DNA from: a virus
Reading direction: 5' to 3' (one strand)
Virus record (IMG/VR): IMGVR_UViG_3300046170_000034
Coordinates: 1 to 56,258 of that record
Length of the DNA stretch: 56,258 nucleotides
The notes beneath the pieces were generated by a model. That model did no database searches. It saw only the letters and a list, made by a program, of their open reading frames with translations, and was not told the origin of the DNA. Below, in pieces: positions 1 through 8,812 of the stretch; position 1 is the stretch's first letter, and every line of letters starts with the position of its first letter. The position numbers and the translations under genes are program-made.

Positions 1-35
1 TTGATAAATTCATTGGCATGTATTATTGTTTGGGT

Positions 36-1520
36 ATGAGCTTAGAACTAGACACGATCCCCGAAGACGACCTACGAGAAATGCTTCTGCTAGAAGAACA
101 GCTAAAGCGTTTGGAAACCCGCGACTTAGCGCGTGAAAGCTTTATGCACTACGTAAATCATGTCTACGATGGGTTCATAGTTGGTCGTCACCATAAAATC
201 ATTGCGGAAAAACTAGAAAGGATTGCTTCGGGTGACTTGAAGCGCCTGATAGTGAACATGCCGCCTCGACATTCCAAGTCAGAATTTGCGTCCTATTTGA
301 TGCCTTCGTGGTTCTTGGGTCGAAATCCTAAGTTAAAAATCATTCAGGCTACCATGAACACTGAACTTGCTGTAAGATTCGGTCGTAAAGTTCGTGACTT
401 GATCGCTGACCCTGTATATGCGGAAGTCTTTCCGAAAACGGACTTGAAACAGGATTCCCAAGCTGCTGGTCGGTGGGAGACTAGCGCGGGGGGTGAATAC
501 TTTGCCGCTGGGGTGGGCGCGGCAATGACTGGCCGTGGTGGCGATTTGATTATCATTGATGATCCGCACTCGGAGCAGGACGCATTATCGTCTACTGCCT
601 ACGATAGAACCTATGAGTGGTACACATCTGGTCCGCGACAGCGTCTTCAGCCGGGCGGCGCCATTATTATTGTTCAGACTAGGTGGTCAAAGAAGGATTT
701 GACTGGTCGGTTACTGCAAGCGCAGGGTAACGACATCATGTCTGACCAGTGGGAGGTCGTAGAATTTCCGGCCATCATGCCATCTGACCAGCCGTTATGG
801 CCAGAATTCTGGAAGAAGGAAGAATTATTAAAGGTCAAAGCTTCGTTGTCCCCGGGCAAATGGAATGCGCAGTGGCAACAGAATCCTGTGTCCGAAGAAA
901 CTGCGATGATAAAGCGCGAGTGGTGGCAGGAGTGGGAGCACGAAGATATTCCGAAGCTTGACTATATTATTCAGTCTTATGATACTGCGTTCAGCAAGAA
1001 AGAGACTGCTGACTACAGTGCGATAACTACATGGGGTGTGTTTGAGCCTCACAGCAACGGCGAGCAGCATTTGATTATGTTGGATGCTAAGAAGGGTCGT
1101 TGGAATTTTCCTGAACTCAAGACCATAGCACAGGAAGAATACGAGTATTGGGAACCGGATATGATGCTGATTGAGGCAAAAGCGTCTGGTACACCTTTGG
1201 CTGACGAGATGAGGTTACTGAACCTTCCTGTCCTGACATTTAGCCCCGGTCGTAAGAAGGGGGGCGGTGGAATGGATAAAACCACACGCATGCATATGGC
1301 TTCGCCTATATTTGAGGGTGGTAAGGTTTGGTATCCTGCTGGCAAGAGGTTTGCTGAAGACGTGATCGAGGAGGTTGCTTCTTTTCCTAATGGCGATCAT
1401 GATGACTTTTGTGATAGTATGACAATGGCTCTGATGCGTTTTCGCCAAGGGGGCTTTATTAGTTTGAACGGAGAAGAACTTGAGGACTGGGCACCGACGC
1501 GCAACAGGGAATATTACTAA
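36..1520 (+). CDS. terL: Terminase large subunit (packaging ATPase and nuclease)
   Basis: Motor that pumps DNA into the prohead and cuts the concatemer. Counting from the Met at 36, a Walker A-like PPRHSKSE lies at residues 76-83, Walker B LIIIDDP at 171-177, and RNase H-fold nuclease aspartates at D316 (SYDTAF) and D326 (ADYSA), with a final acidic cluster DHDDFCDS near 454-461. The length of 494 aa is normal for the family. An in-frame ATG at 18 is an alternative start; neither has a clear Shine-Dalgarno sequence, and 36 gives the more usual N-terminus. The small subunit is not adjacent: its candidate is at 52534, separated by leftward genes if the molecule is circular. Confidence 0.96.
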   Translation: MSLELDTIPEDDLREMLLLEEQLKRLETRDLARESFMHYVNHVYDGFIVGRHHKIIAEKLERIASGDLKRLIVNMPPRHSKSEFASYLMPSWFLGRNPKLKIIQATMNTELAVRFGRKVRDLIADPVYAEVFPKTDLKQDSQAAGRWETSAGGEYFAAGVGAAMTGRGGDLIIIDDPHSEQDALSSTAYDRTYEWYTSGPRQRLQPGGAIIIVQTRWSKKDLTGRLLQAQGNDIMSDQWEVVEFPAIMPSDQPLWPEFWKKEELLKVKASLSPGKWNAQWQQNPVSEETAMIKREWWQEWEHEDIPKLDYIIQSYDTAFSKKETADYSAITTWGVFEPHSNGEQHLIMLDAKKGRWNFPELKTIAQEEYEYWEPDMMLIEAKASGTPLADEMRLLNLPVLTFSPGRKKGGGGMDKTTRMHMASPIFEGGKVWYPAGKRFAEDVIEEVASFPNGDHDDFCDSMTMALMRFRQGGFISLNGEELEDWAPTRNREYY

Positions 1521-1598
1521 GCCCAAGGTTCGGCTAGTTCCCAATCGGTTTTCAAAGATCTTGCTTCCTGAGAAGAAGAAACCCACGAGGATTGCGTA

Positions 1599-3365
1599 AT
1601 GGCACAACTCACACCTACTGAACAGCGTGCGTTATTTGCTCAAGGCTTTAAGAAGCGCATGGGTAACTTGGCTGGCGTGGGTGATCGGATTGCTACTGAC
1701 GTGCCGAAGATTGCTTCGGGGTTAGTAAAGGAAGAGATCTTTGGCTTGCCGGGTTTAGTTGGTGATTTAATCGTTCCGGCGATGAGTGCCACAGGACCGC
1801 TGGCTCTTGATCCTGCTGCCCAACAAGCTTCGGAAAAGTTTCAAGAAGAGTTTGGTGCTAGTGGTTTAGCCCAAAAGGCTGGCGTTGAGTTATCGGATGA
1901 GTTTCTGGATGCAGAGGGTAACGTGCGTCCGGAGATGATTGGTCGTCTTCTGGCACCCGGTGCCCTATACGCCAAGACCGCTGGCCTAGCTGGTCTTTTC
2001 AAACAAGCTGTTACAAAGACCAAGGCCCGAGGTTCGGGGATCGAGAAGAAGGGTACTGGAACCGCGCAGCTTGATTCTTCGCCCTCGGACCTTGAACCTT
2101 CAGACGAGATTATGGATTATGTTAGGCGTCAGCAAACTCCTGATGCTATTAAGGATCTTGTGAGTCCTGATGCTAGTGAGTCGGCTACTTACTTTTTGCA
2201 GGATGCCAGAAAGTCGGACGAACTTTTAGACACTGTATCGCCTGACACTCTTAGTGCTATTCAAGGTAAGTTAAAAGAAGATTCAAATATCTTTGTGGCA
2301 GATCATCTTGGTATAAAGGTAGAGGACCTGACTCCTGATACCCCTGTGACTGTGTATCGTGTTGGTGATATTAAAGAAGGCGAGGTTCAGTCTTTCAGTT
2401 TAGATTCAAATATTGGTCGTCAAACATTGCCGGGGCAGAGCCTGAGAGAGCGTCAGGGAAAAACTACTCAGGCTACGAACAAATACACCGTAAGAGCGGG
2501 GGATATTTTAGCGTCGCCTGAGTCAACGGTGCCGGGAATCTCAAGCTTAAATGAAAAAGAAATCTTAATAGATGGTTCTAGCGTTAAGTCTGTTGCACCA
2601 AAAAAAGACGTCCTCGAGGGCGAGGTTGTAGGTGGCAAGTCTGACAAGTACACAAAGCTACAGAAGCAGGCTGACGAAGCTCGAACCTCGGAACTTAGCG
2701 ACGCCAAGACTTTGCAGATGGAGATTCAGGGGGTAACTGATGCTTTTGACGTAGCGGCGGCGAAGAAGTTAGATGCTACGTTTGAGATGATAGGTCGTCA
2801 GATGGGCGAGGATGCGCCGTACACATCTAAAGATTTCACTGACAATGTGATTGACGAGTTCGAGGGTGCTATTGATCAGGGTATGAGCCGTGCTGATGCG
2901 TTGATAGATGCTGTTCGGGTAACTACGGACAATTACAACAGAACGTTTAACGCTGACTTGTTTAACACAGAAGACATTTTGTCTGATTTATCTAAGGGTA
3001 TAAACGAGGATTTTGGTTTTGATGCGGCGTTGGATGCTCGGCGTGCGGGGCAGGCCAACCGTGCGGCATTGGAACAGCAGTTGAAAAACGCTGAGTCTGT
3101 AACACGGCGTGCTGATGCGGCGGCTAGTCAGGCTGAGTTAGAGCGTTTGGCTGGAGTAACTGACGACATGACGCCTGACGAGGTGTTTCAGGCGATATCT
3201 AATTATGCAGGTAAGGATCAGGCTGGCATATCTGGTGCTGGCATACCGCAGCCGAAACGTCCACAGCTTCGGGTTATTAGTGACAACACCCCTGTAAAGA
3301 AGGCCGCTGGCGGCAAGGTTGACCTACGGTCTGGCATTGGTAACGTATTTAAGTTATATTCGTAA
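1599..3365 (+). CDS. Virion-associated protein with putative ADP-ribosyltransferase-like domain
   Basis: A 588-aa protein between the terminase and the portal, with no family I can name. The N-terminal 140 residues are hydrophobic and glycine-rich (GLPGLVGDLIVPAMSA). Residues about 245-330 read like an R-S-E class ADP-ribosyltransferase: TVYRVGD with Arg254, SFSLDS at 265-270, KYTVRAGDIL at 295-304, and NEKEILI at 318-324 supplying an E-x-E motif. The rest is charged and helical, ending in a G-K-V-rich tail. If the domain is real, a co-packaged protein could modify host targets on entry, as known for T4 Alt or MuF-linked ARTs. The gene starts after an 78-nt gap and is followed by the portal gene 22 nt later. 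The coding call is firm, the function is inference from motif spacing. Confidence 0.85.
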   Translation: MAQLTPTEQRALFAQGFKKRMGNLAGVGDRIATDVPKIASGLVKEEIFGLPGLVGDLIVPAMSATGPLALDPAAQQASEKFQEEFGASGLAQKAGVELSDEFLDAEGNVRPEMIGRLLAPGALYAKTAGLAGLFKQAVTKTKARGSGIEKKGTGTAQLDSSPSDLEPSDEIMDYVRRQQTPDAIKDLVSPDASESATYFLQDARKSDELLDTVSPDTLSAIQGKLKEDSNIFVADHLGIKVEDLTPDTPVTVYRVGDIKEGEVQSFSLDSNIGRQTLPGQSLRERQGKTTQATNKYTVRAGDILASPESTVPGISSLNEKEILIDGSSVKSVAPKKDVLEGEVVGGKSDKYTKLQKQADEARTSELSDAKTLQMEIQGVTDAFDVAAAKKLDATFEMIGRQMGEDAPYTSKDFTDNVIDEFEGAIDQGMSRADALIDAVRVTTDNYNRTFNADLFNTEDILSDLSKGINEDFGFDAALDARRAGQANRAALEQQLKNAESVTRRADAAASQAELERLAGVTDDMTPDEVFQAISNYAGKDQAGISGAGIPQPKRPQLRVISDNTPVKKAAGGKVDLRSGIGNVFKLYS

Positions 3366-3387
3366 AAGATAAACAAGGAGCCTTTTA

Positions 3388-5772
3388 ATGGCACTACCAC
3401 CACAGATGGTTGACATGGCAATGGGCGCTGGCGGACCAGCGAACATGATGCCTGAAGAAATACAAGTAGAGTTACCTGCCGAGGATCAACTACCTGATGG
3501 CATAGAACTTGTGGGCGAAGAACAGGGGTTCGAGATCCAAACTGAGATGTACGATCACAGTGCTAATTTAGCCGAGGTTCTTGATGATTCCGAACTTGGT
3601 TCTTTGTCCTCGGACCTTCGTGACAAGGTTGACGATGATCGTGAGTCTCGGTCTGATTGGGAAGATGCCATATCGAGTGGTATGAAGCTACTGGGTGTTA
3701 ACTACGAGGAGCGTAGTGCTCCGTTCTTGGGTGCTAGTGGTGTTCACCATCCGTTACTTAGTGAGGCTGTTACGCAGTTTCAGGCGCAGGCATACAAAGA
3801 GATGATACCTGCTGGCGGACCTGTGAAGACGAACATAGCTGGCACACCTGACGCGGCTCGTGAAGATCAAGCCCAGCGTGTAAAAGATTTTATGAACTAT
3901 CAGGTTACGGAAGTGATGGAAGAGTTTGATCCTGACACGGATCAGATGTTGTTCTATCTACCGCTGACAGGTTCTACATTTAAGAAAGTATATCAGGACG
4001 CAGGCAAGGATCGTGCTGTATCCAAGTTCATTCCTGCTGATGATTTGATTGTACCTTATTCTGCATCTGACTTGGGCACTGCCGAGCGTGTGACACATGT
4101 TGTTCGCATGACTGAGAACGAGCTGCGCAAGATGCAGGTTGCGGGTGTTTATCGTGACATTGAACTACAGGCATCGGATGAGGAAGATGACAGACCTATT
4201 AAACAAACTGAAGATGAGCTTCAAGGCGTTCGTCCATCGTATTCGGATGACGTATATACCTTACTTGAAATCCACACTGACCTTGACCTTGATGGTTTTG
4301 AGGATATGGATCCGCAAGGCGAGCCAACTGGTATTAAGCTTCCCTACATCGTCACTCTGGACGATGCTTCGGGAAAGGTATTATCGATTGTGCGTAATTA
4401 TCGGGAAGTGGATCCCCTAAAGAAAAAGCGCCAATACTTCGTTCACTATAAGTTTTTGCCCGGCTTTGGCTTTTATGGCTTTGGTTTGTTGCATACAATA
4501 GGGGGTTTGTCTCGTGCCGCGACTTCGATTCTTAGACAACTCATCGATGCGGGGACGCTCTCTAATCTCCCTGCTGGTTTTAAAGCCCGTGGCGTTCGTA
4601 TTCGCAATGATGATGAACCGCTTAGTCCCGGCGAGTTTCGTGATATTGATGCTCCCGGTGGTGATCTTCGGAATGCTCTTATGCCCCTTCCATACAAGGA
4701 ACCTTCTGGGACACTTGCTCAATTACTGGGCGTTATCGTCGATTCAGGCCGGAGATTTGCACAGGTTGCAGACGCAAAAATTGCCGACGTCAACTCACAA
4801 GCCCCAGTCGGAACAACCGTTGCACTGATCGAGCAAGGCTCGAAGATCATATCAAGCATTCACAAGCGTTTGCACTATGCCCAGAAGCAAGAGTTCCGTT
4901 TGCTGGCGCAGGTATTCAGCGACAATCCAATGCCGTATCCATACTTTGTCGGGCAGAACATGCCTGCTGAGATTATGGCGCAGGACTTTGATGGTCGTGT
5001 TGATGTGTTGCCTGCCAGTGACCCGTCAATATTTTCTATGTCACAGCGTTTGTCGCTAGCACAGACACAGTTGCAGTTGGCTCAAGCCGCACCGCAGATG
5101 CATAACATGTACGAAGCCTATCGTCGTATGTACGATGCGTTGGATGTGAAGAACATCGACGGTATTCTGCCAGTGCCACAGCCGCCGCAACCTATTGATC
5201 CAGCTACAGAGAACGCAAACTCTGTAAAAGGTATGCCGCCACAGGCATTTCCACAACAGGATCATGAGTCACACATCATGGCGCACTCTATGTTCTTGTC
5301 GTCACCAGTTGCGTCTGCCAACCCGCAGGGTTTCTTGTTGTTGCAGGCTCACGTACAGGAGCACGTATCTATGCTGGCACGGGATCAGATCATGGCGTTC
5401 TTCGAGAATGCGGCGCAACAGGCGCAGGCACAAGGTGAGCCAGTTCCGCAGGTAGCTCCAGAAGTAATTGAGTCTGCTGTTGCCCAGCAGGTCACAGAGA
5501 TCATGAAGCAGATCATGCCTATGGTACAACCACCCCAGCAAGAGGATCCGTTGGTTGCGATCCGTCAGCAGGAGTTGCAGAACGATACGCAGGAAATACA
5601 GCGTAAGATGCAAAATGACTCTATGGACTTCCAGATTGATCAGGCCAAGCTACAGCAACAGTATGAACTGGCACAGCAACGCCAAGGATTGCAGGAGCAA
5701 ATAGCGGGTGATCGTAACGATGTTAATATCTATCGTATTAACACACAGGCGGCATTAAGTAAGGATCGGTAA
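3388..5772 (+). CDS. Portal protein (head-tail connector)
   Basis: Dodecameric vertex ring through which DNA enters and leaves the capsid. The protein is 794 aa, in the size range of P22-like portals. The central part carries portal-like stretches such as FLGASGVHHPLLSEAV and FIPADDLIVPYSASDLGTAERVTH, in which an incoming substrate is read as a bacteriophage portal of the marine podovirus kind. The last 100 or so residues are Gln-rich and helical (coiled-coil barrel or crown). An SD (AAGGAG) precedes the ATG. It follows the terminase block and its stop overlaps the next start (TAATG), consistent with one operon. Confidence 0.9.
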   Translation: MALPPQMVDMAMGAGGPANMMPEEIQVELPAEDQLPDGIELVGEEQGFEIQTEMYDHSANLAEVLDDSELGSLSSDLRDKVDDDRESRSDWEDAISSGMKLLGVNYEERSAPFLGASGVHHPLLSEAVTQFQAQAYKEMIPAGGPVKTNIAGTPDAAREDQAQRVKDFMNYQVTEVMEEFDPDTDQMLFYLPLTGSTFKKVYQDAGKDRAVSKFIPADDLIVPYSASDLGTAERVTHVVRMTENELRKMQVAGVYRDIELQASDEEDDRPIKQTEDELQGVRPSYSDDVYTLLEIHTDLDLDGFEDMDPQGEPTGIKLPYIVTLDDASGKVLSIVRNYREVDPLKKKRQYFVHYKFLPGFGFYGFGLLHTIGGLSRAATSILRQLIDAGTLSNLPAGFKARGVRIRNDDEPLSPGEFRDIDAPGGDLRNALMPLPYKEPSGTLAQLLGVIVDSGRRFAQVADAKIADVNSQAPVGTTVALIEQGSKIISSIHKRLHYAQKQEFRLLAQVFSDNPMPYPYFVGQNMPAEIMAQDFDGRVDVLPASDPSIFSMSQRLSLAQTQLQLAQAAPQMHNMYEAYRRMYDALDVKNIDGILPVPQPPQPIDPATENANSVKGMPPQAFPQQDHESHIMAHSMFLSSPVASANPQGFLLLQAHVQEHVSMLARDQIMAFFENAAQQAQAQGEPVPQVAPEVIESAVAQQVTEIMKQIMPMVQPPQQEDPLVAIRQQELQNDTQEIQRKMQNDSMDFQIDQAKLQQQYELAQQRQGLQEQIAGDRNDVNIYRINTQAALSKDR

Positions 5773-5966
5773 TGTTTGAGGCTGTTGTATTAGCGTGTGC
5801 ACTTAACGTCGCTAATTCGTGCGTCAAATTTACGGATACATACGGTCCTTATACTACTAAAGAAGAGTGTGACATAAGAGTGGTTTACATGCTGGCTGAT
5901 ATAAGGCAGATGGCACCTGTTCCACATAGATATAAAGCTATGTGCGTGTATGGAGAGACAACATAA
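5772..5966 (+). CDS. Small cysteine-containing protein with hydrophobic N-terminus
   Basis: A 64-aa protein of unknown role. It has a short hydrophobic start (MFEAVVLACALNV), then the pattern Y-T-T-K-E-E-C and a last Cys near the C-terminus (MCVYGE). The same design (hydrophobic start, aromatic-x-x-K-E-C, distal Cys) appears in the genes at 13669 and 48565, so these may be distant relatives, perhaps exported and disulfide-bonded. Its ATG overlaps the portal stop and its own stop overlaps the holin start, so it is translationally coupled on both sides. Confidence 0.75.
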   Translation: MFEAVVLACALNVANSCVKFTDTYGPYTTKEECDIRVVYMLADIRQMAPVPHRYKAMCVYGETT

Positions 5967-6349
5967 TGATAGCGGCGTTGATAGGTCCTATATCTTCTTT
6001 AGCCAGTACATGGCTACAGGGTAAGGTCGAAGAGAAGAAGGCAGTGTCTGCAACCAAGGTTGCCAAGGCGCAGGCTGAAGCTGTTGTCATGCAGAAGAAA
6101 GCCACAGGCGAGATCGACTGGGATCTTGAGATGGCAAAAAGTAAAAGCAACTCGTGGGCTGACGAGTGGCTAGTAATTTTGTTTAGCATACCACTGATCT
6201 TGGCGTTTATTCCCGGTATGGAGGAGGTTGTCGCAAATGGCTTCGCCCAACTCAATTCAATGCCTGAATGGTATCAATATTCCTTGGGCGTTATCGTTGC
6301 CGCTTCTTTTGGTGTGCGTAGCGCAACTAAATTCTTCGGGAAGAAGTAG
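5966..6349 (+). CDS. Holin, 3-TM type (GTA-holin-like)
   Basis: Pore-forming membrane protein for lysis. From the ATG at 5966 (SD GGAGAG at 5952-5957, overlapping the previous stop as TAATG) it is 127 aa. Recognisable features of the three-TM holin family described for gene transfer agents are the helical N-terminal part with alternating Ala/Lys, the conserved D-W-D-L-E-M-A motif, S-W-x-D-E-W before a first hydrophobic segment (about 65-85), and PEWYQYSLGVIVAASFG near the end. An in-frame ATG at 5942 exists but lies within the upstream gene. The endolysin is far away at 37641. Confidence 0.8.
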   Translation: MIAALIGPISSLASTWLQGKVEEKKAVSATKVAKAQAEAVVMQKKATGEIDWDLEMAKSKSNSWADEWLVILFSIPLILAFIPGMEEVVANGFAQLNSMPEWYQYSLGVIVAASFGVRSATKFFGKK

Positions 6350-6406
6350 TGTATTACATGTGGGACATGAACAACAGAACAACGGAAGAGCAGGCGAGGA
6401 AGAATC

Positions 6407-6613
6407 GTGACAGAACTAACAATGGAAAGATTTCTACGGTGGAGGATACTACCTCGCTTTATGATGCTGATGATGTCGATATCAGCGTGGCGAGTAGTGG
6501 AGTGGTTCATGCTCCTGCCGGATCCGACGACACAGCAGTCGGCACTGGTAAGTGTAGTCACGGGGGCCATGACAGGTGCATTTGCGGTATGGTTGAACAC
6601 GGAAAAGAGTTAG
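6407..6613 (+). CDS. Small two-helix membrane protein
   Basis: A 68-aa conserved phage membrane protein of unknown function. It starts with GTG at 6407 preceded by GCGAGGA with 6-nt spacing. Two hydrophobic stretches are visible: residues about 14-32 (R-F-M-M-L-M-M-S-I-S-A-W) and 44-62 (ALVSVVTGAMTGAFAVW), linked by the polar P-D-P-T-T-Q-Q. Its position right after the holin suggests a lysis accessory or inner-membrane role. A longer overlapping frame (6349-6618) exists but has no protein-like composition, so this frame is preferred. Confidence 0.7.
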   Translation: MTELTMERFLRWRILPRFMMLMMSISAWRVVEWFMLLPDPTTQQSALVSVVTGAMTGAFAVWLNTEKS

Positions 6614-6617
6614 TCTA

Positions 6618-6971
6618 ATGGCAAAACCTAGAGCAGCGCAGTTCGGAAAAGATATTGGTGTCTCGACTAGCGAGGCAAAACAGCTTATAAATAAAGGTAG
6701 AAGCCGCAGGGATGGTGGCTCCGTCATAATGGAGAATAACATGAACAAAATGAAATATGAAAAAGGCGGAGCAAGCAAGAAGCCGACCGTCCTACCAAAG
6801 TCAAAGCCAAGCAAAGGCGATATGAACGAAAGCAAAAGGGTAGCTCCTAGTCTTCGTGAGATCGAAGACGATGAAAAGGCTCCTAAAGTTAAGGCCAAGG
6901 ACGGTAAGTACATGTCTTGCCGTGGTATGGGTGCCGCTATTCAAGGTGGTAAGTTCGAAGGAACAAAGTAA
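6618..6971 (+). CDS. Small basic hypothetical protein
   Basis: A 117-aa Lys/Gly-rich protein (pI clearly basic) with no recognised domain. The central part is low complexity (K-P-S-K-G-D-M) and the C-terminus has S-C-R-G-M-G-A-A-I-Q-G-G-K-F, an ending that I associate with small marine phage proteins. It sits in the late operon directly before a 345-aa unknown protein with no intergenic gap. It may be a minor virion component. Confidence 0.65.
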   Translation: MAKPRAAQFGKDIGVSTSEAKQLINKGRSRRDGGSVIMENNMNKMKYEKGGASKKPTVLPKSKPSKGDMNESKRVAPSLREIEDDEKAPKVKAKDGKYMSCRGMGAAIQGGKFEGTK

Positions 6972-8009
6972 ATGGATAGTCGCTTTGATGCCTATGGTGA
7001 TACTTCTGCTCCCGCTGACGCTAACGATGGTTTTTCAAACGCTAGTGTGCAAGGCGGTGATAATCGTAATGATCCAGCGACAGAGCAACAGCTAGGTATT
7101 GTTCGTAACGACCAAGGTCAAGTAACCAACCCCTATGGTAACGAGGGTTTCTTTTCTCGTGTTCTAGGCATCGACCCATCAAGTATCAGCTATAATAATC
7201 TTCTTGGACAGGGCACGCTGGAAGGAATAGCAAGCCTCAATGTCGATAGGTATAACAATCCTTATGCCAGCACTAATGTCCTGAACGCCCCAGTGGGTGG
7301 AAACCAAACCGCAGGTACTCTTCGCTCTGGTGTTTCGGCTGGTGACCCAACTCGTTTTGGTGAAGTACGCGCACAACGACAGCCTATGACTGGAACTGAG
7401 ATGACAGCCAGAGGTCTAGCTTCCTTATTTGGTGGCCCGATGATGGGGCCAGCGCTTATGAGTATGCGAGATGATCCCGTGGCCATTCAAGGTAGCCAGT
7501 TTTACGACCCAAAGCTTGACCCCGAAAGTGAACTGTACGAAGGCAGCGGAATGCTGGGGTCTTTGATGGCTCCGCTTACAGGTGGTGTAACAGCTAGTGA
7601 TGTGTCGAGCAATGTTTCACCTATGATGGAAAGAGTGAGGGATATGTTCAGCACAGGCTCAGACATATCTAAGCCTAACTTGAGCGTTGATATTGGCGCT
7701 GCGGGCTTGGGTGTAGATCCAATGAAAACTTTACCCGCGTTTGGATCTGAAAGAGAAGCTTATGGAGATCGCCTGTCTAAAGATCCAGCCATAGGTGATC
7801 AAGCGTTTTTAGACTACGAACTTATGTCTCCAGCACAGATGCTTGAAGCGAGTAAGGGCTTTATGAATCCTAAAGGCTCCGAAGAGTATGATCCCAACAG
7901 GCGCAGTATCACACCCACTTTTAAGAACCCAGACTTTGATCGGGGTGGTAGGACAATGGGTCTAGAATACAGTATTCCTCTTCAAGATTTATTCAATAGA
8001 GTAGTGTGA
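6972..8009 (+). CDS. Hypothetical protein, 345 aa
   Basis: No recognised family. The protein is acidic, rich in Gly, Asp, Asn and Pro, with no membrane segment and little predicted helix; it looks like an extended or intrinsically disordered virion or assembly factor. It begins one base after the previous stop and ends one base before the next gene, so it belongs to the same late transcript between the lysis genes and the capsid genes. Confidence 0.7.
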   Translation: MDSRFDAYGDTSAPADANDGFSNASVQGGDNRNDPATEQQLGIVRNDQGQVTNPYGNEGFFSRVLGIDPSSISYNNLLGQGTLEGIASLNVDRYNNPYASTNVLNAPVGGNQTAGTLRSGVSAGDPTRFGEVRAQRQPMTGTEMTARGLASLFGGPMMGPALMSMRDDPVAIQGSQFYDPKLDPESELYEGSGMLGSLMAPLTGGVTASDVSSNVSPMMERVRDMFSTGSDISKPNLSVDIGAAGLGVDPMKTLPAFGSEREAYGDRLSKDPAIGDQAFLDYELMSPAQMLEASKGFMNPKGSEEYDPNRRSITPTFKNPDFDRGGRTMGLEYSIPLQDLFNRVV

Positions 8010-8010
8010 C

Positions 8011-8538
8011 ATGAAAATAGAAATCAAACTAATCCCTGATGGATTGGACTTATCAAAAGAAATTCAAGATGGCACTCCTGTAGACAAGATGCAGGGGGAG
8101 TGCCCCGCCGCAACTCAAGACCTAGATTTAAATCTTGAGAACAGGCAGAACGCCATTGATGAGTATGGCTATGGCCCGTTAAATCCAAACCTTGATGACA
8201 CTGGCAAGAACGATAGTTTCTGGCAGAAGATAGCGGACACATTCAATGCATCCATAGAGGCCGCAAAAGATAGTCGTTGTGGTAACTGTGCTGCTTTTAA
8301 TCTAACGTCAAAGATAAAAGATTGCATTGCTGAAGGCATCGGCATGAATGATGGGACAGATCCATATGCATCTGTGGATGCGGGAGACATAGGCTACTGT
8401 CAATTCATAAAGTTCAAGTGCGCTTCCATGCGTGTTTGTAATGCTTGGGTTTCTGGTGGGCCAATAACTGATAGAAAGATAAATGGTAATGGTAATGATT
8501 ACGCGCCTGAAGAGGCTTTTGGCGGTTCTGTTAGCTAG
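8011..8538 (+). CDS. Six-cysteine domain protein
   Basis: A 175-aa protein with an unstructured N-terminal half and a compact cysteine domain: C90-x2-C93, C105, then GYC130, C137 and C143 followed by W146 and GG. The C-x2-C ... G-Y-C-x6-C-x5-C-x-A-W layout recalls small iron-sulfur proteins of the HiPIP fold or a disulfide/zinc knuckle, but this is only a resemblance. It lies in the head gene region upstream of the co-chaperonin. Its last 44 bases overlap the 34-aa frame at 8495. Confidence 0.75.
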   Translation: MKIEIKLIPDGLDLSKEIQDGTPVDKMQGECPAATQDLDLNLENRQNAIDEYGYGPLNPNLDDTGKNDSFWQKIADTFNASIEAAKDSRCGNCAAFNLTSKIKDCIAEGIGMNDGTDPYASVDAGDIGYCQFIKFKCASMRVCNAWVSGGPITDRKINGNGNDYAPEEAFGGSVS

Positions 8539-8599
8539 AATAATTAACCCCGTCCTTAACAGATGCGACTGCCAGCCAACACATTGTGACTGTGAGTAG
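8495..8599 (+). CDS. Tiny C-x-C protein, 34 aa
   Basis: ATG at 8495 opens a 34-codon frame overlapping the end of the previous gene. It encodes a basic amphipathic or membrane-binding helix (KRLLAVLLARIINPVL) followed by a cysteine tail C-D-C-Q-P-T-H-C-D-C-E. The paired C-x-C motifs are too organised for a chance frame, and the frame fills an otherwise empty interval before the gene at 8603. A metal-binding or lipidated lysis-related peptide is possible. There is no strong SD, only translational coupling. Confidence 0.55.
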   Translation: MITRLKRLLAVLLARIINPVLNRCDCQPTHCDCE

Positions 8600-8602
8600 T
8601 TA

Positions 8603-8812
8603 ATGGATGCTATACAATTTATAACAAGGTATAAAAGAACCTTGCAGAATCGCGTGGATGACATTAGCATCTCCGTGACAAGCGGCGGAGTTTCCGATAT
8701 GGAGACTTACCGTTCTATGATAGGTGAGATTCAGGGACTTACCTATGCGTTAGATGAACTTCAAACCCTGCTAAAAAAGGATGATTATGACGAAGACCCT
8801 ATTCGTACCTGA
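8603..8812 (+). CDS. Small helical hypothetical protein, 69 aa
   Basis: A helical, acidic 69-aa protein without recognised domain: an amphipathic first helix (IQFITRYKRTLQNRVDD), a glycine turn, and a second helix (EIQGLTYALDELQTLL). Two-helix proteins of this kind just upstream of capsid genes are common in phages; the role is unknown. It overlaps the start of the GroES-like gene by 26 bases, suggesting coupled translation. Confidence 0.7.
   Translation: MDAIQFITRYKRTLQNRVDDISISVTSGGVSDMETYRSMIGEIQGLTYALDELQTLLKKDDYDEDPIRT

Noticed and set aside
4139-4420. Open frame of 93 aa within the portal gene
   Set aside because: Entirely inside the portal frame, no SD, no recognisable features; a shadow frame.
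6349-6618. 89-aa open frame with cysteines overlapping the two-helix membrane gene
   Set aside because: Its composition is not protein-like and the GTG frame at 6407 has a good SD and clear membrane helices, so the longer frame is taken as a shadow.
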